Positions 35,000-43,049 of a stretch of 64,000 bases of DNA are shown piece after piece. The notes beneath the pieces are model-generated. The model worked only from the letters and a program-made list of their open reading frames with translations, was not told the DNA's origin and did not search any database. This stretch comes from an uncultured Ilumatobacter sp. (GTDB lineage: Bacteria; Actinomycetota; Acidimicrobiia; Acidimicrobiales; Ilumatobacteraceae). Position 1 is the first letter of the stretch. The number at the start of each line of letters is the position of its first letter. A program made the translations under genes and the position numbers. Location of the stretch: assembly GCA_937905835.1 (NCBI GenBank), contig CALCXK010000006.1:6804-70803 (forward strand). Reading direction: 5' to 3'.

Positions 35000-35083
35000 G
35001 TCCTTATACTGGCCTAAATCACCCCTGCTGAGCGAGCATGTTGGCAGACAGAGATAAAAAATTAGTCAGAAGCGTGTGTCCGC

Positions 35084-35893
35084 TCAACTCGAAGCGGCCC
35101 GAATGGCGTCCAAAACTGACTGATGAATGCCTGGTGCAGCGGCGAGAACGCCGCGCTCGTCAGGCGCTCCGCCGTGAAAGTCTGATGTGATGGCGCCGGC
35201 TTCGGTGGCGATCAACACGCCGGCTGCCATATCCCACGAATTGAGGTGTTCCTCGAAGTAGGCGTCGAGCCGACCGCACGCAACGTAGGCGAGGTCGATG
35301 GCGGCCGAGCCGTAACGGCGGATGTCGCGGACCTGAGGGAGGAGCTCACGGATGCGGAGTGCCTGCGAAAGCCGCTGGTCAGGGAGGTAGCTGAACCCGG
35401 TGCCGACCATCGACAGGGCGATGTCCGTGGCTGAACTCGCCTTGATCTGGATGCCGTTGCGTGTGGCGCCGCCGCCTCTGCCGGCAGAGAACATCTCGTC
35501 GGTGACTGGTGCGTACACCGCGCCTGCCAGCGAACCGTCCGCGTCGACCGCCGCTACAGACGTGCACCATGCAGGAAGGTCGTACAGAAAGTTGGCGGTG
35601 CCGTCGATCGGATCGATGTGCCATTCGATGCCCGATGTGCCCGAATCGTTCGCCCCTTCCTCGCCAACGATTGCGTCATCGGGCCGGAGCCGACGCAACT
35701 CACCGACGATGTACTTTTCGGCGGCGCGATCGAATTCGGTGACGGGATCGGTCTCGCTCGACTTCGTGTCGTGCGCCGGTGGTTGGCCCACCGGCAGGCT
35801 GCGCCGGCCAGCGAGAGCCATGGCCCCGGCGGTTCGGGCGAGTTGCTCGGCGAGGAGGCGGAGGTCTGCCGCAGAGTGAGTTGTGTGAGTCAT
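35084..35893 (-). CDS. Inositol-monophosphatase-family phosphatase
   Basis: 269 residues. The Mg2+-binding motifs of the family are GEEGAND near residue 76, DPIDGTANFLYDLPAW near 93 and SWDMAAGVLIATEAGA near 220. The family includes inositol monophosphatase, histidinol phosphatase (HisN) and fructose-1,6-bisphosphatase; the exact substrate cannot be told from the sequence alone. An inositol role would suit the PimB-type gene at 24 kb, because PIM synthesis needs myo-inositol. It is followed (minus strand) by mtrA with its own promoter, and preceded one base away by a small membrane protein. Confidence 0.88.
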   Translation of the reverse strand: MTHTTHSAADLRLLAEQLARTAGAMALAGRRSLPVGQPPAHDTKSSETDPVTEFDRAAEKYIVGELRRLRPDDAIVGEEGANDSGTSGIEWHIDPIDGTANFLYDLPAWCTSVAAVDADGSLAGAVYAPVTDEMFSAGRGGGATRNGIQIKASSATDIALSMVGTGFSYLPDQRLSQALRIRELLPQVRDIRRYGSAAIDLAYVACGRLDAYFEEHLNSWDMAAGVLIATEAGAITSDFHGGAPDERGVLAAAPGIHQSVLDAIRAASS

Positions 35894-35894
35894 G

Positions 35895-36179
35895 TCAGTT
35901 GGGGGTGTGGCCGGCGCCGGTACGGTCTTCGATCTCGCGCCATTCGCCGAGGGCTCGCATCACGAGCACGGCCACGACAGCCATGCCGCCCGCAGCTACG
36001 ACAGCGCCGATCAGAATGCCGGTACCGAGCGGCAGGCCGCAGTCTCCCTCGCACTGCAGACTGATCAATGAGTACCCGATCAGTGCTCCGGCTAAGCCGC
36101 TGAGACAGATGGCGACAAATGCGCCGATACGCACGCCAACGGTGGGAAGCGCCGACAGGGGCCGAGATGGGTCGTCCAT
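35895..36179 (-). CDS. Small two-TM membrane protein
   Basis: 94 residues from the ATG at 36179. Two hydrophobic helices stand at about 17-38 and 47-70, separated by a short loop with two cysteines (QCEGDCGLPLG), which could form a disulphide outside the membrane. The C-terminus is acidic and polar. A long upstream in-frame extension to 36527 is rejected because it crosses the low-complexity tract and lacks coding character. It lies one base before the phosphatase gene, so it is likely in the same operon. Unknown function. Confidence 0.6.
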   Translation of the reverse strand: MDDPSRPLSALPTVGVRIGAFVAICLSGLAGALIGYSLISLQCEGDCGLPLGTGILIGAVVAAGGMAVVAVLVMRALGEWREIEDRTGAGHTPN

Positions 36180-36595
36180 TGTGGTGCAGGCTACTGACGC
36201 AGAGACAACGCTTCGTGCCGCTGGTTGTGGTCGGCGCCTTGACCACGCCGAACACGTTGCACGTCTGCACGGCTTGACGCCATGGAGAGAGCAGCGGTGC
36301 AAGCCGTATGGTTTGAGAAATGTTCGATCCTGTTCCGTCCACACTGCGGCAATCGATTCATCGGCGCACCCGACACGGCGAGGTTGACCAGACAGGCTCT
36401 GCAGGCCGTCTATTTTTTTTTGGGGGGGGGGTGACTTCAGCGCCCGGACGACGGCGAGATTGTGAGCATGCACTGTGGGGTTCCTGTCGACGGCAAGCCA
36501 ATCAGGGTCGGTCCTGATGGCCACCACCGGTGGTAAACCAGGACTGACTGGCCAGGTGTCCCGTGGTGATAGCCAGCTTGCCTATAGCGTTCGGC
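36180..36595. other. 416-base intergenic region with a T9-G10 homopolymer tract
   Basis: This gap separates divergent units: the small membrane protein on the minus strand and dinB on the plus strand. It holds no open frame that I would support. A T9 run (36413-36421) is followed directly by a G10 run (36422-36431). No LexA-like box was found before dinB. Confidence 0.7.
36413..36431 (+). repeat. T9-G10 homopolymer junction
   Basis: Nine T followed by ten G, in a genome whose other intergenic regions show no such run. It lies about 165 bases upstream of dinB and 234 bases upstream of the divergent small membrane protein gene. Slippage-prone tracts can vary in length and change promoter spacing; a sequencing or assembly error is equally possible. 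Confidence 0.9.
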
Positions 36596-37855
36596 ATGGC
36601 TCGCGTGCAGACTCGGACTGTATTGCATGCCGACATGGACGCATTCTTTGTGTCGGTCGAACTGCGTCGGCATCCGGAGTTGATGGGCCAGCCGGTAGTC
36701 GTTGGTGGAACGGGGAATCGGGGCGTGGTCGCTGCTGCGTCGTATGAGGCACGCCGGTTTGGTGTGCACTCGGCGCTCCCCTCGTCGATTGCCAAGCGCC
36801 GGTGCCCGCACGCTGTCTTCTTGCCGGGTGACCATGAGTTGTACGGCAAGGTCAGTGCCGAGGTCCGTGAGATTTTCGACCGGTTCACCCCGCTCGTCGA
36901 ACCATTGTCGCTTGATGAGGCATTCCTCGATGTGACGGGCTCACGTCGACTCTTTGGAACCGGTGCCGAGATCGGTGCCCAAATTCGGGAGGCTGTCCGC
37001 GACGAACTCGAGCTGGGTTGTTGCATCGGTGTGGCGACGAACAAGTTTCTTGCCAAGCTTGCATCTGTCGAGGCGAAGCCGATCGTCCGGCCTGACCGGA
37101 TCGAACCTGGCCTCGGCGTCAAAGTCGTCGAGCCCGGCACGGAGCAGGCCTTTCTCGACCCGCTCAAGGTGCAGCGGCTCTGGGGCGTTGGACCAGCGAC
37201 CCTCGACAAGTTGCATCGCCTCGGCGTCACCATCGTGTCGGATCTCCGTCAGGTTGATCGGCGTGCGCTCGGTGCTGCACTCGGTGAGAACCAGGCCAAG
37301 CATCTCCTCGCGCTGGCCGTTGGCGCAGACAATCGCCCAGTGGAACCCGATCGCGATGCGAAGTCGATCGGGCACGAGGAGACGTATGCGCGAAACGTGC
37401 ACATTGTCTCGGAGATGAGGACCAACCTTGTGCGCCTGTCCGACGCTGTGGCTACCCGGTTACGCAAGGCGGGTGTAGGTGCCCGCACACTGACCCTCAA
37501 AGTCCGTTTCGATGATGGGTTCCACACCATCACCAGATCGACAACTGGCCGAGAAGCGATAGACAGCGCAGAGACCATCGTCGCGTTACTCGGGCCGATC
37601 ATGGAGACCATCGACCCGTCGCCAGGTGTCAGGCTGATCGGAGTGTCGGGTTCGAATCTCGGCCCCGTGTTCCATCAACTCACGCTCGACGAGGCAGCAG
37701 ACGGTGCGACGGTGCACGGTGCGACCGACGCAGCGTTGGATGTGATCCGGGACCGGTTCGGTGCCGACGCGATTGGCCCGGCGAGCGCCATTCGTGGGGG
37801 AGAGGTTCGTAACGTGAAGCGAGGCGGACAGCAGTGGGGGCCCGATCAGGAGTGA
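36596..37855 (+). CDS. dinB: DNA polymerase IV (Y family)
   Basis: 419 residues from the ATG at 36596; an in-frame GTG at 36563 would add 11 residues. The palm motif LHADMDAFFVSVELRRHPEL and the catalytic SLDEAFLDVTG are intact, as is SYEARRFGVHSALPS in the fingers. The helix-hairpin-helix LWGVGPATLDKLHRLGV is near residue 196, and a little-finger domain follows. The C-terminus (GGQQWGPDQE) has no clear clamp-binding motif. It is an error-prone translesion polymerase; no SOS box was found upstream. A hairpin follows 4 bases after the stop. Confidence 0.93.
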   Translation: MARVQTRTVLHADMDAFFVSVELRRHPELMGQPVVVGGTGNRGVVAAASYEARRFGVHSALPSSIAKRRCPHAVFLPGDHELYGKVSAEVREIFDRFTPLVEPLSLDEAFLDVTGSRRLFGTGAEIGAQIREAVRDELELGCCIGVATNKFLAKLASVEAKPIVRPDRIEPGLGVKVVEPGTEQAFLDPLKVQRLWGVGPATLDKLHRLGVTIVSDLRQVDRRALGAALGENQAKHLLALAVGADNRPVEPDRDAKSIGHEETYARNVHIVSEMRTNLVRLSDAVATRLRKAGVGARTLTLKVRFDDGFHTITRSTTGREAIDSAETIVALLGPIMETIDPSPGVRLIGVSGSNLGPVFHQLTLDEAADGATVHGATDAALDVIRDRFGADAIGPASAIRGGEVRNVKRGGQQWGPDQE

Positions 37856-37858
37856 TCA

Positions 37859-37875
37859 TCGCCCACTGTGGGCGA
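37859..37875 (+). terminator. Hairpin after dinB
   Basis: TCGCCC (37859-37864) and GGGCGA (37870-37875) form a 6-bp stem around ACTGT, and the whole 17 bases are a perfect inverted repeat. It starts 4 bases after the dinB stop. No T-run follows. Confidence 0.45.
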
Positions 37876-37980
37876 ATCCTCTGTCTGGCCTCAGCAAGTT
37901 TCCGTGGGCTGTGTAAAAAATTTCCCAGCCGATTTCGTCACCGCGTTGAGCTTTGTGGTTCCACGTGCGATGATGGTTTG

Positions 37981-38316
37981 GTGCCGCTCTCCGACAATGA
38001 ACAGCGCATTCTTCGACAAATCGAAGAACAACTCGAACAAGACCCCACGTTTGCGCAAAGGGGGTACCGCCTATCACGGCGCCGATCCGCCCTGATCGGG
38101 CTCGGTCTCGTCATCGGGTTGGCGATCACCATCGGTGGACTCGCTGTCAACTTCGTCGTTTCGTTCGCCGGATTTGTACTGGTGCTCGTCACGGCAACAA
38201 TGCTCGAATCCGAGCTGCGTGTCCTCGGCCGCGACCGGCTCGGCCAGCTTCCGATCTCGGCATGGCTCAGCGGCAACATCCGCCGCCCTGAACCGCACGA
38301 CGTCGACGACATCTGA
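37981..38316 (+). CDS. DUF3040 membrane protein
   Basis: 111 residues from a GTG at 37981. PLSDNEQRILRQIEEQLEQD at the very start is the DUF3040 signature, followed by a basic stretch and two TM helices (about 37-56 and 60-77). The remainder is a cytoplasmic tail. DUF3040 proteins often lie near mraZ and the division cluster in actinobacteria, and one lies 4.6 kb before mraZ here. Upstream in-frame codons back to 37834 overlap dinB and are unlikely. Function unknown. Confidence 0.8.
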   Translation: MPLSDNEQRILRQIEEQLEQDPTFAQRGYRLSRRRSALIGLGLVIGLAITIGGLAVNFVVSFAGFVLVLVTATMLESELRVLGRDRLGQLPISAWLSGNIRRPEPHDVDDI

Positions 38317-38398
38317 GTTCCGCCAGCATCTGGGGCGGATGACACCTCGGTCATCGCTGCGGCGAGTGATGTGAATGGCCGTGCCACCACAGGGTCGC

Positions 38399-38413
38399 CG
38401 AGTGGAGCACTCG
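38399..38413 (+). terminator. Short hairpin downstream of the DUF3040 gene
   Basis: CGAGTG (38399-38404) and CACTCG (38408-38413) pair around GAG, followed by TTGTCTG. It lies 83 bases after the DUF3040 stop, in the 238-base gap before the ROK-like gene. I see nothing else supportable in that gap. Confidence 0.3.
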
Positions 38414-38554
38414 TTGTCTGCGGGGCGATCTGTTGCCTGAAGGTGCAGGGCTTACTCCGGTAGCGTTCGGGTCGATACCGGTCGAGTCCTGCTGTGGTGC
38501 AACGTTGGTGGAGATATCCGTACTCGGTAATCCTCGGCGCTACGTTCGTTGTCG

Positions 38555-39478
38555 ATGAGTTTTCCGGCAGGCCGCACAGACGCCGACATAGACAGAGAGA
38601 CAGACGCCGACAACGCGTCCGCCGGTCGTTCGTTCGATCACGTTCTGGCTGTGGCTATCGAGCCGAGCCGTCTTGCTGCTGGGCTCGTTGATGCCAAAGG
38701 TGAACTGTTGCTGCGTGACCGTGTTACGACGCCGACTCGCGATGTGTGGCGCACGCTCGAACAACTGATCCGACGGATCATCGCTGCGGCGCCTCCCGGC
38801 CTGCCCAGGCCACGTGCGGTCGGCGTGAGTTGCGTTGGGCCGGTCGACACGCGCGCCGGAACGGTCTCGCCACCATTAGTACCGGCTTGGGTCAACTTCC
38901 CGCTGCGTGAACATCTCGAACGCCTCACTGGTCTCGAGGTCGAACTCGACTCGGCAGGCGGGGCAGCTACCGAGGCCGAGCGCTGGATCGGTGAAGCCCG
39001 GGGAGTGCGGAGCTACCTCAGCATTCGTATCGACACCACCGTCGAGTCTGGTTGCGTGATCGACGGCGTCCGCCTTTCCGGGGCGCATGGCAACGCGGCA
39101 TCGATCGCACATATCAACGTCGAACCAGGTGGCAAGCGGTGTCGTTGCGGTGCACTTGGATGCCTCGAGGCGTACGTGTCGTCGACAGCACTCGAAGCCG
39201 AGTTCAATCGGCTGCTTGGCCGAGCCACCCAACCGATGGTAGAGCGCACAGGGATCATGCTCGCGCGTGCCGTTGCCTCGATGTGCGCGACGCTCGATGT
39301 CACTACGGTCTTTCTGTCTGGCAACGTGATCGACGTACTCGGCGATCCGTTGCTCGAAGCGCTTCACCGTGAACTGGCTGTCCGGTCCCGACTGAAGTCG
39401 CTGCAAGGCCTCAAGATCATCGAGCCGCACGAACGAATTTGGCCGCTGGTGGCAGCCGCCTCGCTCGCGCTCAACTGA
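38555..39478 (+). CDS. Degenerate ROK-family protein (probable pseudo-kinase)
   Basis: 307 residues from the ATG at 38555 (a TTG at 38549 is the alternative). Overall it aligns with ROK sugar kinases, and the zinc motif CRCGALGCLEAY near residue 202 is intact. The N-terminal DxGGT is replaced (VLAVAIEPSRLAAGLVD). The catalytic NDA is replaced by DSA, and the glycine-rich ATP loop GTGIGGG reads DTTVESG. It has no helix-turn-helix, so it is not a classic ROK repressor. A regulatory, scaffold or sugar-binding role without phosphorylation is likely. The frame is intact, arguing against a decaying pseudogene. Confidence 0.7.
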   Translation: MSFPAGRTDADIDRETDADNASAGRSFDHVLAVAIEPSRLAAGLVDAKGELLLRDRVTTPTRDVWRTLEQLIRRIIAAAPPGLPRPRAVGVSCVGPVDTRAGTVSPPLVPAWVNFPLREHLERLTGLEVELDSAGGAATEAERWIGEARGVRSYLSIRIDTTVESGCVIDGVRLSGAHGNAASIAHINVEPGGKRCRCGALGCLEAYVSSTALEAEFNRLLGRATQPMVERTGIMLARAVASMCATLDVTTVFLSGNVIDVLGDPLLEALHRELAVRSRLKSLQGLKIIEPHERIWPLVAAASLALN

Positions 39479-39570
39479 CCATTGGTTTGATTCCACGGAG
39501 CCCTTTCGCAGAAACGATCGGCCAGGGGAGTCGGCGCCCGGCTACCGCGCGGTAACCGCCACCGATTAGC

Positions 39571-40812
39571 ATGAAGGACATGGACCCGACTTACACCGCA
39601 GACGCCGAGGCCTACCGTGAGAAAGTCCAGGCTTTCCTCGCCGAGAAACTTCCGTCCAATTGGGAGGGAATCGGTCGCCTCGAAGGTGCAACGCTCGAAA
39701 TATTCGTCGCCGAATGGCGCAACACGCTGTACGAAGCCAACTACCTCGCACCGGGCTGGCCGAAAGAGTTTGGCGGCGCTGGTCTGTCCTCGACCGAGCA
39801 GGTCATCCTGGCCGAAGAGTTCGCCAAGGCGGGCGTGCCGACCGGTGGTCCGAATGACGCATTCAGCATCCAAATGCTCGGCAACACCGTTCTCGTGTGG
39901 GGCACCGACGAACAGAAGGCGCATTATCTTCCGCGCTTACTGAAGGGTGAAGACACGTGGTGCCAGGGCTACTCCGAGCCGGACGCCGGTTCCGACCTCG
40001 GCAACGTCGGCCTCCGTGCCGAACTCGATGGTGACGAGTGGATCCTCAATGGCCAGAAGATCTGGACCTCCGCTGGCCACCTTGCTGACCACATCTTCAC
40101 GCTCGCCCGGACCGACCCCGATTCGCCGAAGCACAAGGGCATCTCGTTCCTGCTTGTTCCGATGGACCAACCGGGTATCGAAGTTCGCCCGATCAAGATG
40201 ATGTCGGGTGACAGCGAGTTCAACGAGGTCTTCTACACCGACGCACGTGTCCCGAAGGACAACGTCATCGGCGGCGTCAACAACGGTTGGGCAGTGGCCA
40301 TGTCCCTCCTCGGCTATGAACGCGGCGAAGCAGCAGCGACTGGCCCGATCCGCTTCAAGGGCGAGTTCGCCCGCCTGCTCAAGATGGCTCAGGATCGCGG
40401 CGTCGCCAACGACCCGATCATCCGGCAGAAGCTCGCCTGGTGCTACTCCAAGGTCCAGGTCATGGGCTTCCTCGGCCAGCGTGTGCTGACGCAGTTCCTT
40501 GCTGGTCACCATCCTGGCCCAGACGCCGCAATCGGCAAGCTCCAGTGGAGCGAGTACCACAAGGTCGTCACTGAACTTGCCATGGACATTCTGGGCGCCG
40601 ACGCCCTGCATTGGGAAGGCCGCAAGCCGCCGTCCTCGTTCGGCTCCGACGACTCCGGTGCGCTGAATGACCCGTCGTCATGGATCGGCACGTTCCTCAA
40701 CGCCCGCGCCGGCACCATCTACGCCGGCTCGTCCCAGATCCAACGCAACATCATCGGCGAGATGATCCTGGGGCTTCCCAAAGAGCCCAGGCCGCCAGCC
40801 CCGGCGAAGTGA
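39571..40812 (+). CDS. Acyl-CoA dehydrogenase family protein
   Basis: 413 residues. Standard domain order: N-terminal helical domain, beta domain with the FAD-contacting CQGYSEPDAGSDLG near residue 131 and IWTSAGHLADHIFTLARTD near 165, then the C-terminal helical domain ending with the AGTIYAGSSQIQRNIIGEMI signature. It probably oxidises an acyl-CoA or acyl-ACP and passes electrons to ETF; substrate length cannot be seen. A small gene follows, whose GTG overlaps the stop as GTGA. A second in-frame ATG lies three codons in. Confidence 0.88.
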   Translation: MKDMDPTYTADAEAYREKVQAFLAEKLPSNWEGIGRLEGATLEIFVAEWRNTLYEANYLAPGWPKEFGGAGLSSTEQVILAEEFAKAGVPTGGPNDAFSIQMLGNTVLVWGTDEQKAHYLPRLLKGEDTWCQGYSEPDAGSDLGNVGLRAELDGDEWILNGQKIWTSAGHLADHIFTLARTDPDSPKHKGISFLLVPMDQPGIEVRPIKMMSGDSEFNEVFYTDARVPKDNVIGGVNNGWAVAMSLLGYERGEAAATGPIRFKGEFARLLKMAQDRGVANDPIIRQKLAWCYSKVQVMGFLGQRVLTQFLAGHHPGPDAAIGKLQWSEYHKVVTELAMDILGADALHWEGRKPPSSFGSDDSGALNDPSSWIGTFLNARAGTIYAGSSQIQRNIIGEMILGLPKEPRPPAPAK

Positions 40813-41048
40813 TTCGCGCTGCGCTGTCGGTCATCCGGCACCCGATACTCTGGCCGACAGCGCTTCGCCAGGCGCGGCGGACGGCGCCCCCTGGCTGGTG
40901 GAAACGCAAGCCGTTCCTGCCCGTACCGTCCGGCGAGTACCTCGAATTTCGGCTGATCACCCAATACGGCGATGCCGAGCATCGACCTGAGCCAGGTGAT
41001 GTGGTGAAATACCTGCAATGGTGTCGTCAATGGGATCGGCCGCAATGA
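40809..41048 (+). CDS. Small conserved actinobacterial protein
   Basis: 79 residues from a GTG that overlaps the acyl-CoA dehydrogenase stop (GTGA). The pattern HPILWPTALRQARRTAPPGWW and FLPVPSGEYLEFRLITQYGD recalls a short conserved family of actinobacteria; no function is known to me. The tight overlap makes it a co-translated partner of the dehydrogenase, or simply a conserved neighbour. It is basic, without membrane segments. Confidence 0.65.
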   Translation: MIRAALSVIRHPILWPTALRQARRTAPPGWWKRKPFLPVPSGEYLEFRLITQYGDAEHRPEPGDVVKYLQWCRQWDRPQ

Positions 41049-41116
41049 ACGCCAGGGCGATCATCCGACGAACAACTTCTACGTTCCTCGACGGACCCCT
41101 TCGTTAGGTTCTGCCG

Positions 41117-41614
41117 ATGCACAGCGCTCTTGTTCTCAATGCCAGCTTCGAGCCGCTGTCTGTCGTGTCGTCACGGCGTGCCACGTGCCTCGTGCTTGAC
41201 GACAAGGCCGAAATGCTCGAAGGTGATGGCACCGTCCTGCGCTCCGAGTCGTTTGAGATCGCTCAGCCGTCGGTCATCCGCCTGCGCTACATGGTGAAGG
41301 TGCCGTACACCAGGCGCTCGTCGATGTCACGCCGTGGAATTTTCGCCCGTGACGAACACCGTTGCCAGTACTGCGGTGGCCACGCTGATTCGATCGACCA
41401 CGTCTTTCCCCGTTCCAAAGGTGGCCCGCACACATGGGAGAACGTCGCAGCAGCGTGCACTCCGTGTAACCGCACCAAGCGTGATCGCACACCGGAAGAG
41501 GCGGGGATGGCACTCGTTCGACCGTGTCGAGCACCCCGCATGACGTCGTGGATCGTCGTGTCGCTGAGCTCGATGCCCGATACCTGGCGGCCATACCTCT
41601 CGATGGCTTCCTAA
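41117..41614 (+). CDS. HNH endonuclease family protein
   Basis: 165 residues. The HNH zinc-finger nuclease fold is clear: CQYCGG near residue 87, SIDHVFPRSKGGPHTWENV near 94 and AACTPCNRTKRDRTP near 113. Two CxxC pairs bind structural zinc and IDH holds the catalytic histidine. The N-terminus (VLNASFEPLSVVSSRRA) is typical of the large actinobacterial HNH group. Such genes are widely found as single chromosomal copies of unclear role. The C-terminal 35 residues look less conserved. Confidence 0.85.
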   Translation: MHSALVLNASFEPLSVVSSRRATCLVLDDKAEMLEGDGTVLRSESFEIAQPSVIRLRYMVKVPYTRRSSMSRRGIFARDEHRCQYCGGHADSIDHVFPRSKGGPHTWENVAAACTPCNRTKRDRTPEEAGMALVRPCRAPRMTSWIVVSLSSMPDTWRPYLSMAS

Positions 41615-41630
41615 GCGGCATACTCATCGC

Positions 41631-42281
41631 ATGTTCGAGTGCGTCGACTTCCACGAGTCGGCAGCCCGATTCCATAGCCGCTCCATTCCCGAGCACGCGA
41701 CCGCCCAGATCTGGGTCAACCATGTCGCCGGTCCGGCACTCGTGCTGGGCTCGACTCAGCGTGACCTATCGATCATCGACGCCGACGAATGTGCACAGCG
41801 CGGCGTGGACATCGTGCGGCGCCGGAGCGGCGGCGGCGCGGTTTTGCTTCTGCCCTCAGCGGTAACATGGTTTGACGCGATCATTCCCACTGGTGCTCCC
41901 GGTTGGGCCGAGGATGTCCACTCACCGATGGTCTGGCTCGGGGAGCGGTTCGCTGCAGCCTGTCGTTCGGCCGGCGTGACACAGACACTGACCGTCAATG
42001 GCAACTCGATGGTCCGCACAGAATGGTCGACGTTGATCTGCTTCGATGGCCTCGGACCTGGTGAAGTGCTGCTCGACGGTCGAAAGCTTCTCGGGATCAG
42101 CCAACGCCGAACTCGAGCCGCCCTGCGCCTCCAATGCTGCTGGTATCACGAGGTCGATTCGGCTGCCCTGGCAGGTTTGTTCCCAGCGCTCGGCGGTATC
42201 GACCTTGCTGCGCTGTCGCCGATTGCGACGCTACCGAGCCAACTTTCGGCGGACATCTTGCACTACCTCTGTTTTTCCTGA
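41631..42281 (+). CDS. Lipoate-protein ligase A-like protein
   Basis: 216 residues. RRRSGGGAVLLLPSAVTWF near residue 63 is the LplA/LipB/BPL motif (RRxSGGGAV), and DGRKLLGISQRRTR near 151 supplies the lysine that contacts the lipoyl-adenylate in the family. The usual C-terminal accessory domain is absent. It may attach lipoate or octanoate to carrier proteins, or be a biotin-type ligase. It lies alone between the HNH gene and the dcw cluster. Confidence 0.75.
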   Translation: MFECVDFHESAARFHSRSIPEHATAQIWVNHVAGPALVLGSTQRDLSIIDADECAQRGVDIVRRRSGGGAVLLLPSAVTWFDAIIPTGAPGWAEDVHSPMVWLGERFAAACRSAGVTQTLTVNGNSMVRTEWSTLICFDGLGPGEVLLDGRKLLGISQRRTRAALRLQCCWYHEVDSAALAGLFPALGGIDLAALSPIATLPSQLSADILHYLCFS

Positions 42282-42489
42282 ACGCGCCAGACTGAACTTC
42301 GTTCTGCGCCGCTGTCAGCAACTGTGCGGCCCGCGCACTGCTTGCTGGGGTCGCCCGGATGTGGCGGACCCACCGGGTGCGGGTGTTTTGGTGCTGGTCG
42401 ACGTCGGGCCTCGGCAGTCTGACAGCGACGGAAGTGCCGCGACCTTGAAGCGCTCAGGAGAGAGAGTCGATCCATGAAATGGAAGTAAA

Positions 42490-42545
42490 TGGGGAAGAAT
42501 GGTTGACGATGGGGAAGTTTGGGGTAAGAATGGAGCGCGTTGGGG
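42490..42545 (+). promoter_or_regulatory. MraZ operator: six TGG-type direct repeats at about 10-bp spacing
   Basis: TGGGG stands at 42490, 42510, 42520 and 42541, with weaker TGGTT at 42500 and TGGAG at 42531, giving steps of 10, 10, 10, 11 and 10. MraZ of E. coli binds TGGG-type direct repeats with a 10-bp period upstream of its own operon, so this is a probable autoregulatory site. It overlaps the promoter candidate below. It lies in the 333-base gap between the LplA-like gene and mraZ; the rest of that gap (42282-42480) holds nothing I can support. Confidence 0.75.
42503..42530 (+). promoter_or_regulatory. Candidate promoter of the dcw operon
   Basis: TTGACG (42503-42508) and TAAGAA (42525-42530) are separated by 16 bases and lie inside the MraZ repeat ladder, so MraZ would block or modulate polymerase here. 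The expected transcript start is about 80 bases before the mraZ GTG. Confidence 0.45.
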
Positions 42546-42614
42546 AGATCTCCCTCGTTTCCCAGCGTGAACAGGCCCATCCCGGGGGAGAGCAGTAGGA
42601 ACGAGACGCAGCCG

Positions 42615-43049
42615 GTGTTTGTCGGGATGCACGAGCGACAGCTCGACGAGCGGGGACGCGTGGCACTGCCACCGACCTTTCGGCATCCCCTCGGGGATCT
42701 CTGCTACTTGTTCTCTGGCGAAGATGGATGCGTCAGCATTCGCAGCGTCGAGGCCTTCGGCGACGAAGCCAACGACCTGATTGCCCGCGTGAAGCGTGGC
42801 GAGGCCAGCCGTAATCGCCAGCGTGCGTTTGCCGCATCGGCGAGCGAGGCATCGATCGACAAGCAGGGGAGGGTGACAATTTCGCCCGAACTACGCAGCT
42901 ATGCGGGCATCGAGCCGCAGTCGGCGGTTGTCGTCCTCGGCGACCTCGACCACATCGAAATCTGGGAACCAGCCGCCTACGGCGTCCACTGCGCCCACGG
43001 CACCGACGAACTGACCAGCGACACGATCGCCGCCGGAGCACAGTCATGA
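42615..43049 (+). CDS. mraZ: Transcriptional regulator MraZ
   Basis: 144 residues from a GTG at 42615, which restores the family start (VFVGMHERQLDERGRVALP). An earlier GTG at 42567 would add 16 residues without similarity. Two AbrB-like repeats are visible: HERQLDERGRVALPPTFR near residue 5 and EASIDKQGRVTISPELRSYA near 76. MraZ binds TGGG-type repeats upstream of its own operon and controls division gene expression. It opens the dcw cluster; its stop overlaps the rsmH ATG as ATGA. Confidence 0.92.
   Translation: MFVGMHERQLDERGRVALPPTFRHPLGDLCYLFSGEDGCVSIRSVEAFGDEANDLIARVKRGEASRNRQRAFAASASEASIDKQGRVTISPELRSYAGIEPQSAVVVLGDLDHIEIWEPAAYGVHCAHGTDELTSDTIAAGAQS

Noticed and set aside
34997..35083. 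TATAAG just before mtrA as a -10 element
   Set aside because: It is only 3 bases from the GTG, which would place the transcript start inside the coding region.
36180..36595. LexA-like box before dinB
   Set aside because: No sequence resembling GAAC-N4-GTTC was found, so SOS control of dinB is not claimed.
42315..42686. Minus-strand open frame in front of mraZ
   Set aside because: It covers the MraZ boxes and the start of mraZ and has no recognisable domain.
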